A DNA stretch of 64,000 nucleotides, taken from NCBI RefSeq assembly GCF_046630445.1, contig NC_092335.1, forward strand, positions 633,754,001 to 633,818,000. The letters are read 5' to 3'. Under the pieces are notes generated by a model. That model ran no database searches, was not told the DNA's origin, and was given only the letters and a program-made list of their open reading frames with translations. The translations under genes and the position numbers were made by a program. This document shows positions 34,767 through 48,411 of the stretch, one piece after another. Position 1 is the first letter of the stretch, and each line of letters starts with the position of its first letter. Source of the stretch: Rutidosis leptorrhynchoides (lineage: Eukaryota; Streptophyta; Magnoliopsida; Asterales; Asteraceae).

Positions 34767-36608
34767 GAGTGAGTTCTTAGTATCATGATCAAACTAGGAT
34801 TTACTAATGATGAGCTTTAAGGGATTAAGATTAGGATTAGGATTAATGAGTTGGGATTAGATTAGAATTCAAGCTTAGCATTTATCTTTTACTTGTATTT
34901 GTTTTATTGTTTTTTTTTTTATAAAAACAAGCCGCCATTTTTTTTTATAATGTTAGTCTTATTTTTTTTTTTTGCTATAATAATAATCTTAATCAACTTA
35001 ATTAGCACTAAAATAAATTTAAGCATATTTTTACTCTTTTTAATTAAATCCCTAACTTTTATTATTTAATTTTAATTGTTCCCCATTTGTTTTAGAGAAA
35101 ATTGCGCGAATAGTCCCTGTGGTTTGTACCACCCAGCTAGGATAGACATAGTTGTGGATTTGAGGGTGGATAGTCATTATGTTTGAATTGTTGTGCAAGG
35201 ATAGCCCAAGTGACGATTTCTGTTTGATTCCTCCGTTAACCCATTCCCATGTGCCTTCCACATGAGGGTATTTTGGTCTTTAAACAATTCCCTCTTGATA
35301 TCCCCACCCACCCACCCACCCACTTACTTTTCCTTTAATTCCCAATTAAATACTTTTGCTTTCTTCCATATTCAATCTTTTTAATTTTCTTCATCTCTTT
35401 ATATTCTTAACAAATAATTAAGATGAATACTTGTGATAAACAAAGTAAATCACATATTCACGGTCCAAGTTAAATCAAGCCCTAATCGTTTATCATTATA
35501 AGAACAAATCAAACCTGCAAATGTGAAAATGTTAAAATCAAACCTGCCTATTTGTTACCGAATCCGATTCTTCAAAAATGCATAATCATTATCAACAGCC
35601 TTCAAGGTTTATGAACACCAAATTTTAAGATCAACAAATCAACACCTAAAATTGATCAAGGCGAGTTCCAAAGGCAGCGATTAAAAATGTTGGTGAAGGA
35701 TTATCAACCAAAACATAAACAAATGTGCAGAATCAGCTATGAACAGTTCACGATACTCAAAAGTTCCAAAAAATTTCGATTTGACGAATTAGATTGTTTC
35801 TGATGATGATATAAACTTGAAGGATGCTTGAAATCTCCTCCTGAATACTCGATAATCAACAAACAAACATGAATCAAAAGAACACATTCGAATTTGAAAG
35901 ATGAAGAGCAGTTTGACTTTTGAATCGAAACTTTGACTACAAAATTAGAGCTCAAATCTTCATGTTTGGATCTAAAAAGTTGTAAGTAGCTACACGAGAT
36001 GATATGCAACATTTCAGCAATTTTACTTTTCCTTAACTCGTTACGAATCAGTCCGGAGGCTAAAATGGATAAGGATGAACACGAACAACGAAATCGATCC
36101 GATTCGATATGATGTTGTTGTTGTAAATCTTTTGCAGCTGATCACGAAGCTTCTAGTTATGTTGTAAATCACTGTGCTAATTTCAATTTGTTGAATGAAA
36201 CATCAAATATCATTGTCGTGGGTATGCTCTCATTGAGTTAGGGTTATTGTTGAGGTTGGTGTTTATGATATCAATTCAAGTGTTGATTTGATTAGGGTTA
36301 TTGTTATGGGTTTTTCAATCATAAAATTTGTATGTCTGTATGTGTATATTTGTGTATATGAGATGATTATGATGCAGGTCATGCTGTTGGATAAAGAAGA
36401 TAAACTAAAATAAATAAATAAATTAATTAAAACAAAACAAAAGTAAATAATAATATAATCATATTCATAGATTTTTATTGAAGAAGATGAAGAAAAAGGA
36501 AAATGTACCAAAAATACCCTCACATGCTAGGCACATGATTCAGTTTAACGAAAAAAGTTAACAGTGTTAATGAACTGGGCTATCCTTGCACAACAATTCA
36601 AACATAAT

Positions 36609-39148
36609 TGTCACACCCCCCAAAATGGACCAGGGATAATTGTGACCAATCATATCATAACACAGTTGTATAAACGAGAACGACTCTATATGAGAATTTT
36701 TAAATAAAACCTTTGTTAATAAAACAGCGGAAGCAGTAATACATGTTTACATTATTATTAAAACGTAAAATAAATGTTTATGAACTAAAATATAATATGC
36801 GATGTGGACTCCATGCAAGCATCAAATCTATCGTCACAAAGTTGCAAACAGCTAGCTCAATCATCACCTGAGACAAAACATGCTTAAAGTGTCAACCAAA
36901 AAGGTTGAGTGAAATTCACAGGTTTATAAATAATATCCAAAGTTTTAGACCACAATATTTAGTTTAAAGTTGATTGATATAGAAATATCAATCTAACAGT
37001 GTTGCTGCATTTTGTAATATCACTACTAAACAAGTTTACCCTATGACACCTTGTACTGTCAGTGTCGTGGAATCATTATTATGTAACCAAAGACCAACGG
37101 TCGAATGGTTAGAGACGTTACTCTCAATAGGCCTACTCACAATAATTAAGTTTGCATTTAAACGTAGCAATTGACGATATTACGGTAGGGATTTAGCATG
37201 AATCAAAGCATGACAGCATAGTTAACAATTTAGTACTTGTGTCTAAGTGTAAAACAGTTATAAAGCAAGCATGTGTCTCACCCCAAAAGTTATAAATAAT
37301 TAAGTAAACAGTAAAAGTGAGGCTATGAAAATCACCTTAGTAGCACACGAAAGAATTGAACGGAAGGACGTGACCGAGATCTCAACCTAGAGATAGAACG
37401 TATGATCAGACATTGCCTAACAGACAATAGTATATAGTACTATATTGATAGTAATGGTTCACTAAAGAATTTCCATTTTCAGAAGGTTACTATTTATGGA
37501 AAGTTTCCACTTATAGTAATTTTCCAATTTTAGAAAGTTCGGGTTAATCTTTAGCAAGATGTTGTACAACTCTACTCAAACTTCGTTGCTATCAAATAAG
37601 TCAGGAATGACCAGATGTAACCGGGGGCTCAAGATTCTTGACCAGAATCTAAGTCATGGCATTCGAGATCCACAAGCTTACCCATAAATGGCAACCTAGA
37701 CATCATTCACTTACGACCGTGAGTAGCGATGAAGTTCACATGAATTATACATTATCTTTGATTAACCTTCACTTTAGGTGTATACACACAACGAATTATT
37801 AATGTACTTAATAATTATATATGTCATAATATAACCTAAGTTTTATTTAATATTTAGTTACTATACCTTAGTATGTCTTATATATATTAAATATAATTAC
37901 CTTTAAATAAATACCTAAATTACTTCAAAAATAATAGTGTTTTATTAATCGAACATTATTCAAAAATGTCTAAATAATAAATTAGATATCTAAAAATTAC
38001 ATACATAATTTTTATAGTCTTAGTTAATTATATAGATTAGTAGAAAAATTTAAGAAAATGTTTTTATTATATTTTTGTATTTATTTTTGTTTTTTACCCT
38101 TAATGTATTCAGAAAACAATTTTAATTCTACATAATTACTAAATAAACCCAAATAATTATTTTTATAATTTTTATAAGTTTTTATCAGTCTAATAACCTG
38201 TAGAAAAATATATAAAAAAATATTTTTTTATTATTTTATATTTATTCTTAATTTACCTTCGAATTACATAATAATAGAGTTTAATTATATAATAAATACC
38301 AATTCGACCCAAGTAATTATTTTTATAATTTTTTAAGATCTATATAAGTTTTAAAAACTCAAAAAAAATTATATATATTTTATTTTTGGTTAAAAGTATT
38401 TATTACGAATTTTACATTGTTTTTACATTTAAACGCTACATAATTCGTATTTAATTATAAATAATATTCCATAAATTATCAAAATTATTTTTATGCATCA
38501 TAACACTTATAATACTAATTATAATATATAAACATAATTAATTTCAAATTTTACAAAGAATATACAATAAATATAAATATAAATGACAATATTGAAAAAA
38601 AATTAATAAAAATAGAAAGTACCTCAAATTTTCTTCAAGGTTTTGAAAGAATAACTTAAGTTTTTGTTATTGGCAAGAAAAAATGAATGAGGAGCCATGT
38701 ATCTATAGGTAAAAAATGGTTGGTGAAAAGAAAAAATAATAATAAAATAAAGGTGCCAATTTTGACAAATAATAAAAACATGTTAAAAATGTTTTTAATA
38801 TGTTTTGTCTTTGAAAATATTTAGTCAAAATTCATGGGCTCATTATTTAATTTATAAAAAAAATCTTATTTCTTTTTTTTATAAGCTAAAAATATAAATA
38901 ATGATTAAAATAACTTATCATTTAATTAATAATTATGTTTCATATAGTTTTAAATATAATACGCATTAATATTAATATTAATATTAACTAAAGTTATTTT
39001 ATATAATTAGTGTAAACTTTAGTTAACAAAAAGTGTCGACTAAAAATAAATATTTGATCAATGTCAAATTTAATTATATATTACATATGGATAACAACCC
39101 TATAGTCAAATTAGTCAATTCAGGCATGGAAATATGAGGGTTGTTATA
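36609..39148 (-). repeat. 3' LTR of element B
   Basis: Begins TGTCACACCCCC (plus reading) and ends GAGGGTTGTTATA before the polypurine tract. Near-identical to 43521-45842. Confidence 0.88.
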
Positions 39149-42100
39149 GTACCTACCCGTTAAAAGAAATTTCGTCCCGAAATTTAGTTGTTGCCATTAA
39201 TCGGTGTTGTTCGTACATAGACGAGGATATTTACGTTTTATTTGATTTTCACGTTCCCAGGTATGCTCGGGGCCTTGCGTGAATTCCAACGGATAGAATA
39301 TTGTTCTGTTTCAAGAATTAAAATCATACAAACCATAATTTCTACAAGTTCTTCTACGAAGTGCATTTTATTATTAATGAGGAGATCATTCAAAATGATG
39401 ATGTTATACAAGTCATTTCAGTAAATTGGATATATAAAATGTGTTATGAATAATATCGAGCTCATTTAAACCTTGAGCGTTTATGCCACCACGCTAGGGT
39501 AGACAAAATAGAGAGGAGTTCATGAAAATCATAGTCGTGAAATTTGATAGAGATTGTCATTCTTTACAACAAGAATGATGAATATGAGTTGAAAATATTG
39601 TTTTATCAACATTGGGTAATATGGATAAAACGATTCGATTATAGGAAGAGTATAAATGAAGTTATCTTAAAAGTTTGAAATAAGGAAATATCAGTTTGCC
39701 TTAACTTTTGACATAATTAAAGGTGATTTCCGGAATTCAAGGGATTTAAAGGAAATCTTTATAATCTGTATAAGATTTAATTCTCCGGTAATTAAGGAAA
39801 TTAAAATTGCCTTGATTGTTGTGTCTAGAATTTTGCTATAAATTAGCTTCTTTTGTTTCATTATCTTCACCACTTCTATACTTTCTTTCTCGATTCATAC
39901 TTCCAAAGATTGTGAAAATGCTCCATCCAGTTCTTATCCTGGATATTTTTCTAACTATAGTTTCTGTCATTCTTCTTTTTCATTTACCCCCAGAGGAATC
40001 TGTTTACTTCTACAATTACCTTGGGGTTATAGTGTTTTTAATTCTCCCGTGTCTTTATGTTGCTATACGCATTGATATACACGGTTTGTAATTTTCGTGT
40101 TGTTATCGGGCTTTATATTTTTCCTTATATGTCGGAGCTCTATGCTCTTGTTTTTCCTTCCCGACTTCAAGTCAAGCGAATAATGGTCCAGAATTCATAG
40201 GTATGGAGTTTCGAATGATCATAATATACAAAGCAGAAGGAAAGTTAATAGCACGATTTGATTTATCAAATTACCAGAATTACTAAGGATAGAACTATCA
40301 AGAATATATGTTCTTGATATGTTCAGAGGTTAAGTAGAATGTAAAAGTCATTTAACATGGCAAATGATGATTATAAAGTCTATGAATCATCATCTTCCAT
40401 TAAAAATTTAGCATGACTTACTGTAATATAATCACGTTGGCCTGACGTCATTATATTATACTAAATCATGCTTCAATTCCCAACACTACTTCAAATCATT
40501 CAAAATTTAAACTTGTATGTTACAGAAATATAGAAACTAAAACAGTTTCCTTTATTATGTAACACAGATAGTGCGAAGTGATAAATAATTTTGGACAAGA
40601 ATAGTTATGAATGTATCTTCAGAAATATGGAGGATATTTATAACGAAAGATACGATGATATCTTAGAATTTTCTAAGATCAAATGATAACGAGGAAAATT
40701 CTTCTGTAAGGATTTAGAATGCGTAAGGAGATCTTTTGTGATTTTCATAAGAAATCGAATCATCTAGATTCTTTGATTACAGGTTTAGTATTTGTGATTT
40801 GTCCACGGTCTCCTTCATGGTTTCCTCAATCCGTTTATTAGCACCAAATTTTCTATCGAGCGTTCCCAATACCCCATTCTTTATCATCAAACTCCTGGCT
40901 ATTTAGGCCATCTACAATTTTGCTGTTTCCTCTGCATTTAATGCAGCCATATTTGAATCGTCGGTTATCAATCTGAGATGGTTTCAAGAAATTTCATTTT
41001 TAGATGATTGAACGCTGATTGTGATCGTCAAGATTCAAAGGATGTTTTCAAAAAAATTTGAATTTAAAGTGTTTAAGCGTAAGATGCATCCATCAATGGA
41101 TCTAACAGTTGACGAAGACATGTTTGTGATTTTCAAAAGTAAGGAATGGTAAGTTCTGTGGTTTGATGTGATAATTCATCATAGAATACGAATGAATATA
41201 ATTCATGAATGTAGTGATCTTTAAGAAGATAACACTTGCTAAAGCTTTACTTAAATTCCGATATGTCAAAATCAGAATATGTATTTGAATTTGTATGAAA
41301 ATGGTTGTTCTTTAGTGAACGGATACATATGTGGATGTAAGTAGTATAGTTAATGACTGTTGAATCAGAATTGAAAAATGTACGGTGTAACATATTAATG
41401 TGAGATATAAATATTTCTCGGGTATTACCTACCCGTTAAAATATTTTCACCGTCAACAGTTTGTACAACAGAATATTTAATTACAATCTTTATGAAAATA
41501 TACGTACATATATATTTTCTTTCAGATGTAATCATGGATTTAGAGTTAATATAATATTAAACTCATTTGATTTACGGTTGAAATGAGAATTAATAATCTC
41601 CAAAACCTTAGAGATTTCATAATTGTCGCGAAATATTTCGCTAATGAAGTTATGAATCAATACTTCATCGTTCATTGTTATTGATATATCTCGGTATATG
41701 ATGTTGGTGCTCGTGGATTTCTTGTGAAATTCACAAGGCACGAATAATGTTTTCTAGAAAGTTTTGAGTACATCAAAAATGAAAGTGTAAAATTAAACAT
41801 GTATTTGAATAATACACTTGATTTATTATGAAAATGGAGTTTATTGTGTTGAAGCAGTGATTAACGATTGTTAAGTCATTAACGAAGGATGTACATCATA
41901 GCATATTAGTGATATAAATTAACCGAGTAGTATTTACTAGTTAAGATTCACACGTAATAGCTTAGTACGAAAAGATTTATTATTGTTCCAAACCATATAT
42001 ATATAAAGTATACATATATAATTCTTCAGGAAGAATGAGTCAATACATCTTAACTCATTATTACTAATATTCCTTGGTATCTATGGGGCGTATGATGTTA

Positions 42101-42203
42101 ATGTTTGAGGTACTGAGTGTGATGTTGAGGTGTGGAATGCAGATGTTGTTGTTGGTGAAGTTGATGCTGTTGGTGGTGATGCTGATGGTACTGGTGGTGC
42201 TGG

Positions 42204-42608
42204 TTATGCTGCTGCTGGTGCTCGTAGGTTTTGCACCATATTTTCTAAAGTCACTACTCGAGCGCGAAGCTCATTGACTTCTTCTATTATTCCGGGATGA
42301 TTGGCGGTTCGGACAAGGGGATGAATAAGATCTGAAATTCTAGATATTATATATTCGTGACGGGATATCCTGGAAATGAGGGTGAAAATAGTGTTCCGAA
42401 CGGGTTCGCCGGTAAGTGCTTCAGGTTCTTCGCCAATAAGGCAATGTGGTGGGTGAAAAGGATCACCTTCTTCACTTCTCCATTGATTAAGTAGACTACG
42501 AACCCACCCCCAATTCATCCAGAAAAGGTGATGACTAATTGGTTGGTTCATTCCGGTTACGCTGCCATTAGAGCTTGAGGAGTTCGAGGAATCAAGTGAG
42601 AAATCCAT
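42204..42608 (-). pseudogene. Gag N-terminal remnant of element B
   Basis: A fossil fragment of a gypsy gag. The 134-residue frame is serine-rich at its start, contains a region resembling the leader part of gypsy gag proteins (NQWRSEEGDPFHPPH) and ends with a coiled-coil-like IIEEVNELRARVVTLENMV. It lies 0.9 kb inside the 5' LTR in the right orientation. The rest of the polyprotein is not recognisable. The leucine/valine-rich opposite-strand frame is a shadow. Confidence 0.5.
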
Positions 42609-43520
42609 ATTATCTGATCGAAATAAGGGTTTTTGTTATAAGATGAGTGTTGAATATTGAATGATATATTTGTCTTCTTGATATACGTATATATAGCAAA
42701 AAGATTTCCGTAATTTACGGAGGAAATTTAGAAAAAGTGTTAGACAAAGTCTATTAAGATAGATATGATAAGATATAATAAGATATGATGTGTCTATACT
42801 CCAATAATAGCAGTATGACGTGTCGAGATCATAAAATGATAAGTATGTAATCTGATAATCTTTCGATTAAAGACTTTCAATTCGTAATGGCCTATTCAGG
42901 TCTACGGCTTGAGCTATAGGATCCTTTAAATCGATAATCCAAACCCTTCTATTCTAGAGTTTCGTAGACGCCATCCGTCAAGAAAATTCAATGATAAAAA
43001 AATAACGAGAAATCAAAGATTTAAAAGTAATGAATATGAGTAGTGATGACATTATAATTTCTTTGAGATAACTCAATGACATTTTCCGGTTCACAAATCG
43101 ATGCATAAAGGCATAAAGCATATAGGTACGTGATATAACAAGAAGGTTATATACGTTTGAGTATGAATATTAATAAATATAGGAGTTTCAAAAATCATGG
43201 ATAACATTTCATGTAATACATATGTAATACACAAAACTATGATAGATGACATAGGAATGTCGAGAACGGTGTCGCATTTAAATGTGGTGGCGGAATTGAA
43301 TAGTACTTAGGAAAGTGAGCAGAGTTCTTAGGTTAGCTCGGCATTCTAAGATAAGTAAAGTTTCTAAAGTATAGTGTAGCATTTAACAGTTAAAGGCAAT
43401 AATTAAAGGCATTATAGTCAAGGAAAGTTGTAGTTCTACATTGCTAAGGTACCTAATTGTATAAGGCACACATAAAATGCAATCCTGGTTCTCTACAACA
43501 ATTCTGTTCTGATACCAATC

Positions 43521-45842
43521 TGTCACACCCCCCAAAATGGACCAGGGATAATTGTGACCAATCATATCATAACACAGTTGTATAAACGAGAACGACTCTA
43601 TATGAGAATTTTTAAATAAAACCTTTGTTAATAAAACAGCGGAAGCAGTAATACATGTTTACATTATTATTAAAACGTAAAATAAATGTTTATGAACTAA
43701 AATATAATATGCGATGTGGACTCCATGCAAGCATCAAATCTATCGTCACAAAGTTGCAAACAGCTAGCTCAATCATCACCTGAGACAAAACATGCTTAAA
43801 GTGTCAACCAAAAAGGTTGAGTGAAATTCACAGGTTTATAAATAATATCCAAAGTTTTAGACCACAATAGCAATTGACGATATTACGGTAGGGATTTAGC
43901 ATGAATCAAAGCATGACAGCATAGTTAACAATTTAGTACTTGTGTCTAAGTGTAAAACAGTTATAAAGCAAGCATGTGTCTCACCCCAAAAGTTATAAAT
44001 AGTTAAGTAAACAGTAAAAGTGGGGCTATGAAAATCACCTTAGTAGCACACGAAAGAATTGAACGGAAGGACGTGACCGAGATCTCAACCTAGAGATAGA
44101 ACGTATGATCAGACATTACCTAACAGACAATAGTATATAGTACTATATTGATAGTAATGGTTCACTAAAGAATTTCCATTTTCAAAAGGTTACTATTTAT
44201 GGAAAGTTTCCACTTATAGTAATTTTCCAATTTTAGAAAGTTCGGGTTAATCTTTAGCAAGATGTTGTACAACTCTACTCAAACTTCGTTGCTATCAAAT
44301 ATGTCAGGAATGACCAGATGTAACCGGGGGCCCAAGATTCTTGACCAGAATCTAAGTCATGGCATTCGAGATCCACAAGCTTACCCATAAATGGCAACCT
44401 AGACATCATTCACTTACGACCGTGAGTAGCGATGAAGTTCACATGAATTATACATTATCTTTGATTAACCTTCACTTTAGGTGTATACACACAACGAATT
44501 ATTAATGTACTTAATAATTATATATGTGATAATATAACCTAAGTTTTATTTAATATTTAGTTATTATACCTTAGTATGTCTTATATATATTAAATATAAT
44601 TACCTTTAAATAAATACCTAAATTACTTCAAAAATAATAGTGTTTTATTAACCGAACATTATTCAAAAATGTCTAAATAATAAATTAGATATCTAAAAAT
44701 TACATACATAATTTTTATAGTCTTAGTTAATCATATAGATTAGTAGAAAAATTTAAGAAAATGTTTTTATTATATTTTTGTATTTATTTTTGTTTTTTAC
44801 CCTTAATGTATTCACAAAACAATTTTAATTCTACATAATTACTAAATAAACCCAAATAATTATTTTTATAATTTTTATAAGTTTTTATCAGTCTAATAAC
44901 CTGTAGAAAAATATATAAAAAAATATTTTTTATTATTTTATATTTATTCTTAATTTACCTTCGAATTATATAATAATAGAGTTTAATTATATAATAAATA
45001 CCAATTCGACCCAAGTAATTATTTTTATAATTTTTTAAGATCTATATAAGTTTTAAAAACTCAGAAAAAATTATATATATTTTATTTTTGGTTAAAAGTA
45101 TTTATTACGAATTTTACATTGTTTTTACGTTTAAACACTACATAATTCGTATTTAATTATAAATAATATTCCATAAATTATCAAAATTATTTTTATGCAT
45201 CATAACACTTATAATACTAATTATAATATATAAACATAATTAATTTCGAATTTTACAAAGAATATACAATAAATATAAATATAAATGACAATATTAAAAA
45301 AATTAATAAAAATAGAAAGTACCTCAAATTTTCTTCAAGATTTTGAGAGAATAACTTAAGTTTTTGTTTTTGGCAAGAAAAAATGAATGAGGAGCCATTA
45401 TTTATAGGTAAAAAATGGTTGGTGAAAAGAAAAAATAATAATAAAATAAAGGTGCCAATTTTGACAAATAATAAAAACATGTTAAAAATATTTTTAATAT
45501 GTTTTGTCTTTGAAAATATTTAGTCAAAATTAATGGGCTCATTATTTAATTTATAAAAAAAAAATCTTATTTCTTTTTTTATAAGCTAAAAATATAAATA
45601 ATGATTAAAATAACTTATCATTTAATTAATAATTATGTTTCATATAGTTTTAAATATAATACGCATTAATATTAATATTAACTAAAGTTATTTTATATAA
45701 TTAGTGTAAACTTTAGTTAACAAAAAGTGTCGACTAAAAATAAATATTTGATCAATGTCAAATTTAATTATATATTACGTATGGATAACAACCCTATAGT
45801 CAAATTAGTCAATTCAGGCATGGAAATATGAGGGTTGTTATA
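43521..45842 (-). repeat. 5' LTR of element B
   Basis: Same ends as its partner LTR. A TATA-like stretch (TATAAATAATGG, minus strand) lies near 45405. Confidence 0.88.
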
Positions 45843-46136
45843 ATAATGACTATCCACCCTCAAATCCACAACTATGTCTATCCTAGCTGGGTGGTACAAA
45901 CCACAGGGGCTATCCGCGCAATTTTCTCTTTGTTTTATTGATTATAAAATGTCACAATTTATCATTAACTTATAGTGTAATAGTTATAATATAACAGAAA
46001 TGCATAAACCTTACTTAACAGGAAGTATCGACTAAAAATTTACTATTTGGCCAACGTTTTGTTAAAGCAACTTTACGAGCACAAAACCCTAAGGGCATTT
46101 TAGTCAGAATAGAAGTGGAAAAGTAAGGGTTGTTAT

Positions 46137-48411
46137 AGTACCTCCCCGTTAATGAAAACTTCGTCCCGAAGTTTTAGATGAACTCTTCGGATGCATCAGC
46201 GGTAGTGAAGAGATGTGGATATTTTCGTCTCATTTGGTCTTCACGTTCCCAGGTATACTCGGGGCCTCTACATGAATTCCAACGGATTTTAACAATAGGA
46301 AATGTTACCTTGTTTCAAGTGTTTGATCTCACGATCCATAACTCCTACAGGTTCTTCTATGAAGTGCATTTTATTATCAATGTGGAGGTCGTTCAAAGGA
46401 ATAATATGAGTGTCACCTGACTAGGTTTTCTCAAAAGGAATTGTGATGTTACAAGCATTTTAGTAAATCAGATACCTGAAATGTGCCATGAACATTACTA
46501 AGCTTATTTAAAACCTTTGAGTGCTTATGTCACCATACTAGGGCAGACAATCAGAGAGAAGTACTTGGAGATCACAGCCATGTAGTTTGATGCATGGCTT
46601 GTGTGTGTTAGATATGTTACCGACTTCAAATTTCAGAAGATAACCATAGGCATGATACCTTTGGTTTTCAAGAAATATCTAATGTAAATAGACGAAACAA
46701 GATTCCAGCTGAGGAGTCACTAATCAGGCTTATATGCAAAGTAAGCCATAATTACTAAGATGTCCTCAGGATGGTAGGAGTGATTAAGGAAATATATCGT
46801 TCAGTGTATTATAATACATGCGAACTTATCCTTGGAAATAGTTTTGATAGCTCGTTGTAGAATGTAACTTTATGATCATGATTTCAGTTACATGTCAATT
46901 CAGGGATCGAAACTTAACTAGGATAACATCTAGTTGCAACCCGAAAAGGAAGAAATGTTTAGAGTAACCACATAAATGTCATAAACGTTTAAGGTAACTC
47001 CTTTAGAGAGGATAACGAGGATTTTAAATTATATTTCTGATAGGAAACCGCATGAAAAGGTGTGATCTCTTAATGAGAAAGACGTACTCGCACCTATGGC
47101 GAGTCGATCTATCATTCACTTATGAGTTTAGGTGAGGACGAAAAGAAATATGAATCATTGGTCGGGCAAGGAAATATCTGAGAAATGCTTTCTTGTGCCA
47201 AAAAGATATTAAATCATAGAATTAACGTTTTACGAGTTTGCTGTGGTTGAGCCGTGAGATATCAGAAGTAAAATCTTCTCAACGGTCAACCTTACAAGGG
47301 AAAAGTTACTGAGAACATAGAGTTTTGAATGATGAACTCAATGGTAAGTTTTGAAGGACAAGAGGAATTGTGATTAATACGTGGTGTAAAATAATACGAA
47401 ATTTTTTTATATAAACAAGCAATGAAAATTTTATAGAAGTTCGAGTCGTTTAAGGTGACAATTTAAAAAGGAACGAAGTTCTTAGTAAAACTAGAGTTAT
47501 GTACAACATTTACTATTTTAAGTAAAATATCTTTTGAATAAAAGAATTGATTTGAAAAAGTGAAAGTATAATGTACTAGTCAAAAATAAGTAAAGGTAAA
47601 TTTTATTTGTATAAACATATACGATTTATAAAATTTGCACGAATGGTAGTAAATAAATTTATTTTATAGAATTTCGAGAGGATCGCACAGTAAAATAGTT
47701 TGTGTAAAATTTTGGTAAGCAGAATTTTCAAATTGGAAAAAGATTGAGTGAAGGATTTTTGAAAATTTTGGGTGATATTTGAGCATCAATGTTACGAGGT
47801 AATGAAATCTATTGTATTTAAATACGGTTGTTGACTATTATTAGGGCATATGTTCTTGGAATTCAAAATGTTCATGTGTGAAGCTGTTGCTGACAAGTGA
47901 GATATTGACCGTCTCAGCACCGAGAACGTAGTAGTGAAAGTGGTGTTTATGAGATTGATGTTTGAAAATTCAAATAAAATCCTTGCGAGTGGTTGTCGCT
48001 TACCTTCAACGGGTTTCCTAATGGGTTTATGAAAATCTACACTAGGAGCGTAAATGTAGATAACAGGAGGCATCCTTCGAAGAAGTTTCGAGGGTGTCAC
48101 TTCAAGTCACTTAAGAACATGCATCCTTCCCTCCAGCGGGGATGTGATAATTAAGCGTCAAAGTGATAAGTTGTTTAAGAAGGAAAGAATGCAAAGCTTT
48201 ACAACTTTTATGGCATAGGAGAATTTGTTAATCTACTCATGGGTACAAGATAAGTAGTTTGATCATAGCGATCTCTTCGTATATCTATAAATCAGATGAT
48301 AATTACCCTTCATGTAATAACATTGAGATTTTGAATGAATGGCATGGAAATTTTTCTTTGATTCACTTTCTATTCCATATGTCATGATATTGGAATTTCT
48401 ATATGAATTAC
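46137..48411 (-). mobile_element. Gypsy element C, right internal fragment (pol 3' side), heavily decayed
   Basis: It starts with the polypurine tract and the stretch corresponding to the chromodomain end of pol on the minus strand (TTCACGTTCCCAGGTATACTCGGGGCC near 46240, as in element A's C-terminal coding region). It then runs through decayed sequence without open domains to the segment shared with 30933-31080 (48266-48411). Element D interrupts it there. Broken, with many breaks. Confidence 0.6.

Larger units (their letters stand above)
36609..45842 (-). mobile_element. Ty3/gypsy element B, minus strand, LTR to LTR
   Basis: A complete LTR-to-LTR insertion of 9.2 kb with a perfect 5-bp duplication ATAAT (36604-36608, 45843-45847). 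LTRs are 36609-39148 and 43521-45842; they differ in length by about 220 bp. A tRNA-iMet primer site (TTGGTATCAGAAC, minus strand) adjoins the right LTR, and a polypurine tract (ACGGGTAGGTAC, minus strand) adjoins the left one. The internal part is only ~4.4 kb. It keeps a gag N-terminal fragment and traces of the pol 3' end but no recognisable RT or integrase, so it is broken. By eye the LTRs differ by roughly 1%, which suggests an insertion under about a million years old. Confidence 0.88.
35095..45928. mobile_element. Mutator-like element (~1.6 kb net) with long terminal inverted repeats, hosting gypsy B
   Basis: Left GAGAAAATTGCGCGAATAG and inverted right GAGAAAATTGCGCGGATAG begin inverted repeats that stay nearly identical for about 120 bp and are still recognisable to about 185 bp (CATGAGGGTATTTTGGT). 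A perfect 9-bp duplication TTTGTTTTA flanks it (35086-35094, 45929-45937), diagnostic for Mutator. Gypsy B sits inside the right inverted repeat. Without it the element is 1595 bp. The ~1.2 kb core has no transposase and no captured gene I recognise. Confidence 0.88.
31858..46136 (-). repeat. LTR of gypsy element C (~3.4 kb net), interrupted by a MULE that carries element B
   Basis: The minus-strand LTR runs from about 31858 (next to the iMet primer site) to 46136, where TTGTTATA meets the reverse polypurine tract (GTACCTCCCCGTTAA). Taking out the Mutator-like element (35095-45928) and one target copy leaves about 3.44 kb, close to the 3.57 kb LTR of element A. It has a primer site on its left and a polypurine tract on its right, so it is shared by two partial internal regions. 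Old and broken up by insertions. Confidence 0.7.

Noticed and set aside
42074-42277. Leucine/valine/methionine-rich possible membrane protein
   Set aside because: It is antisense to the end of the gag remnant of element B; the hydrophobic run reflects reversed Ala/Pro/Gln-type repeats.
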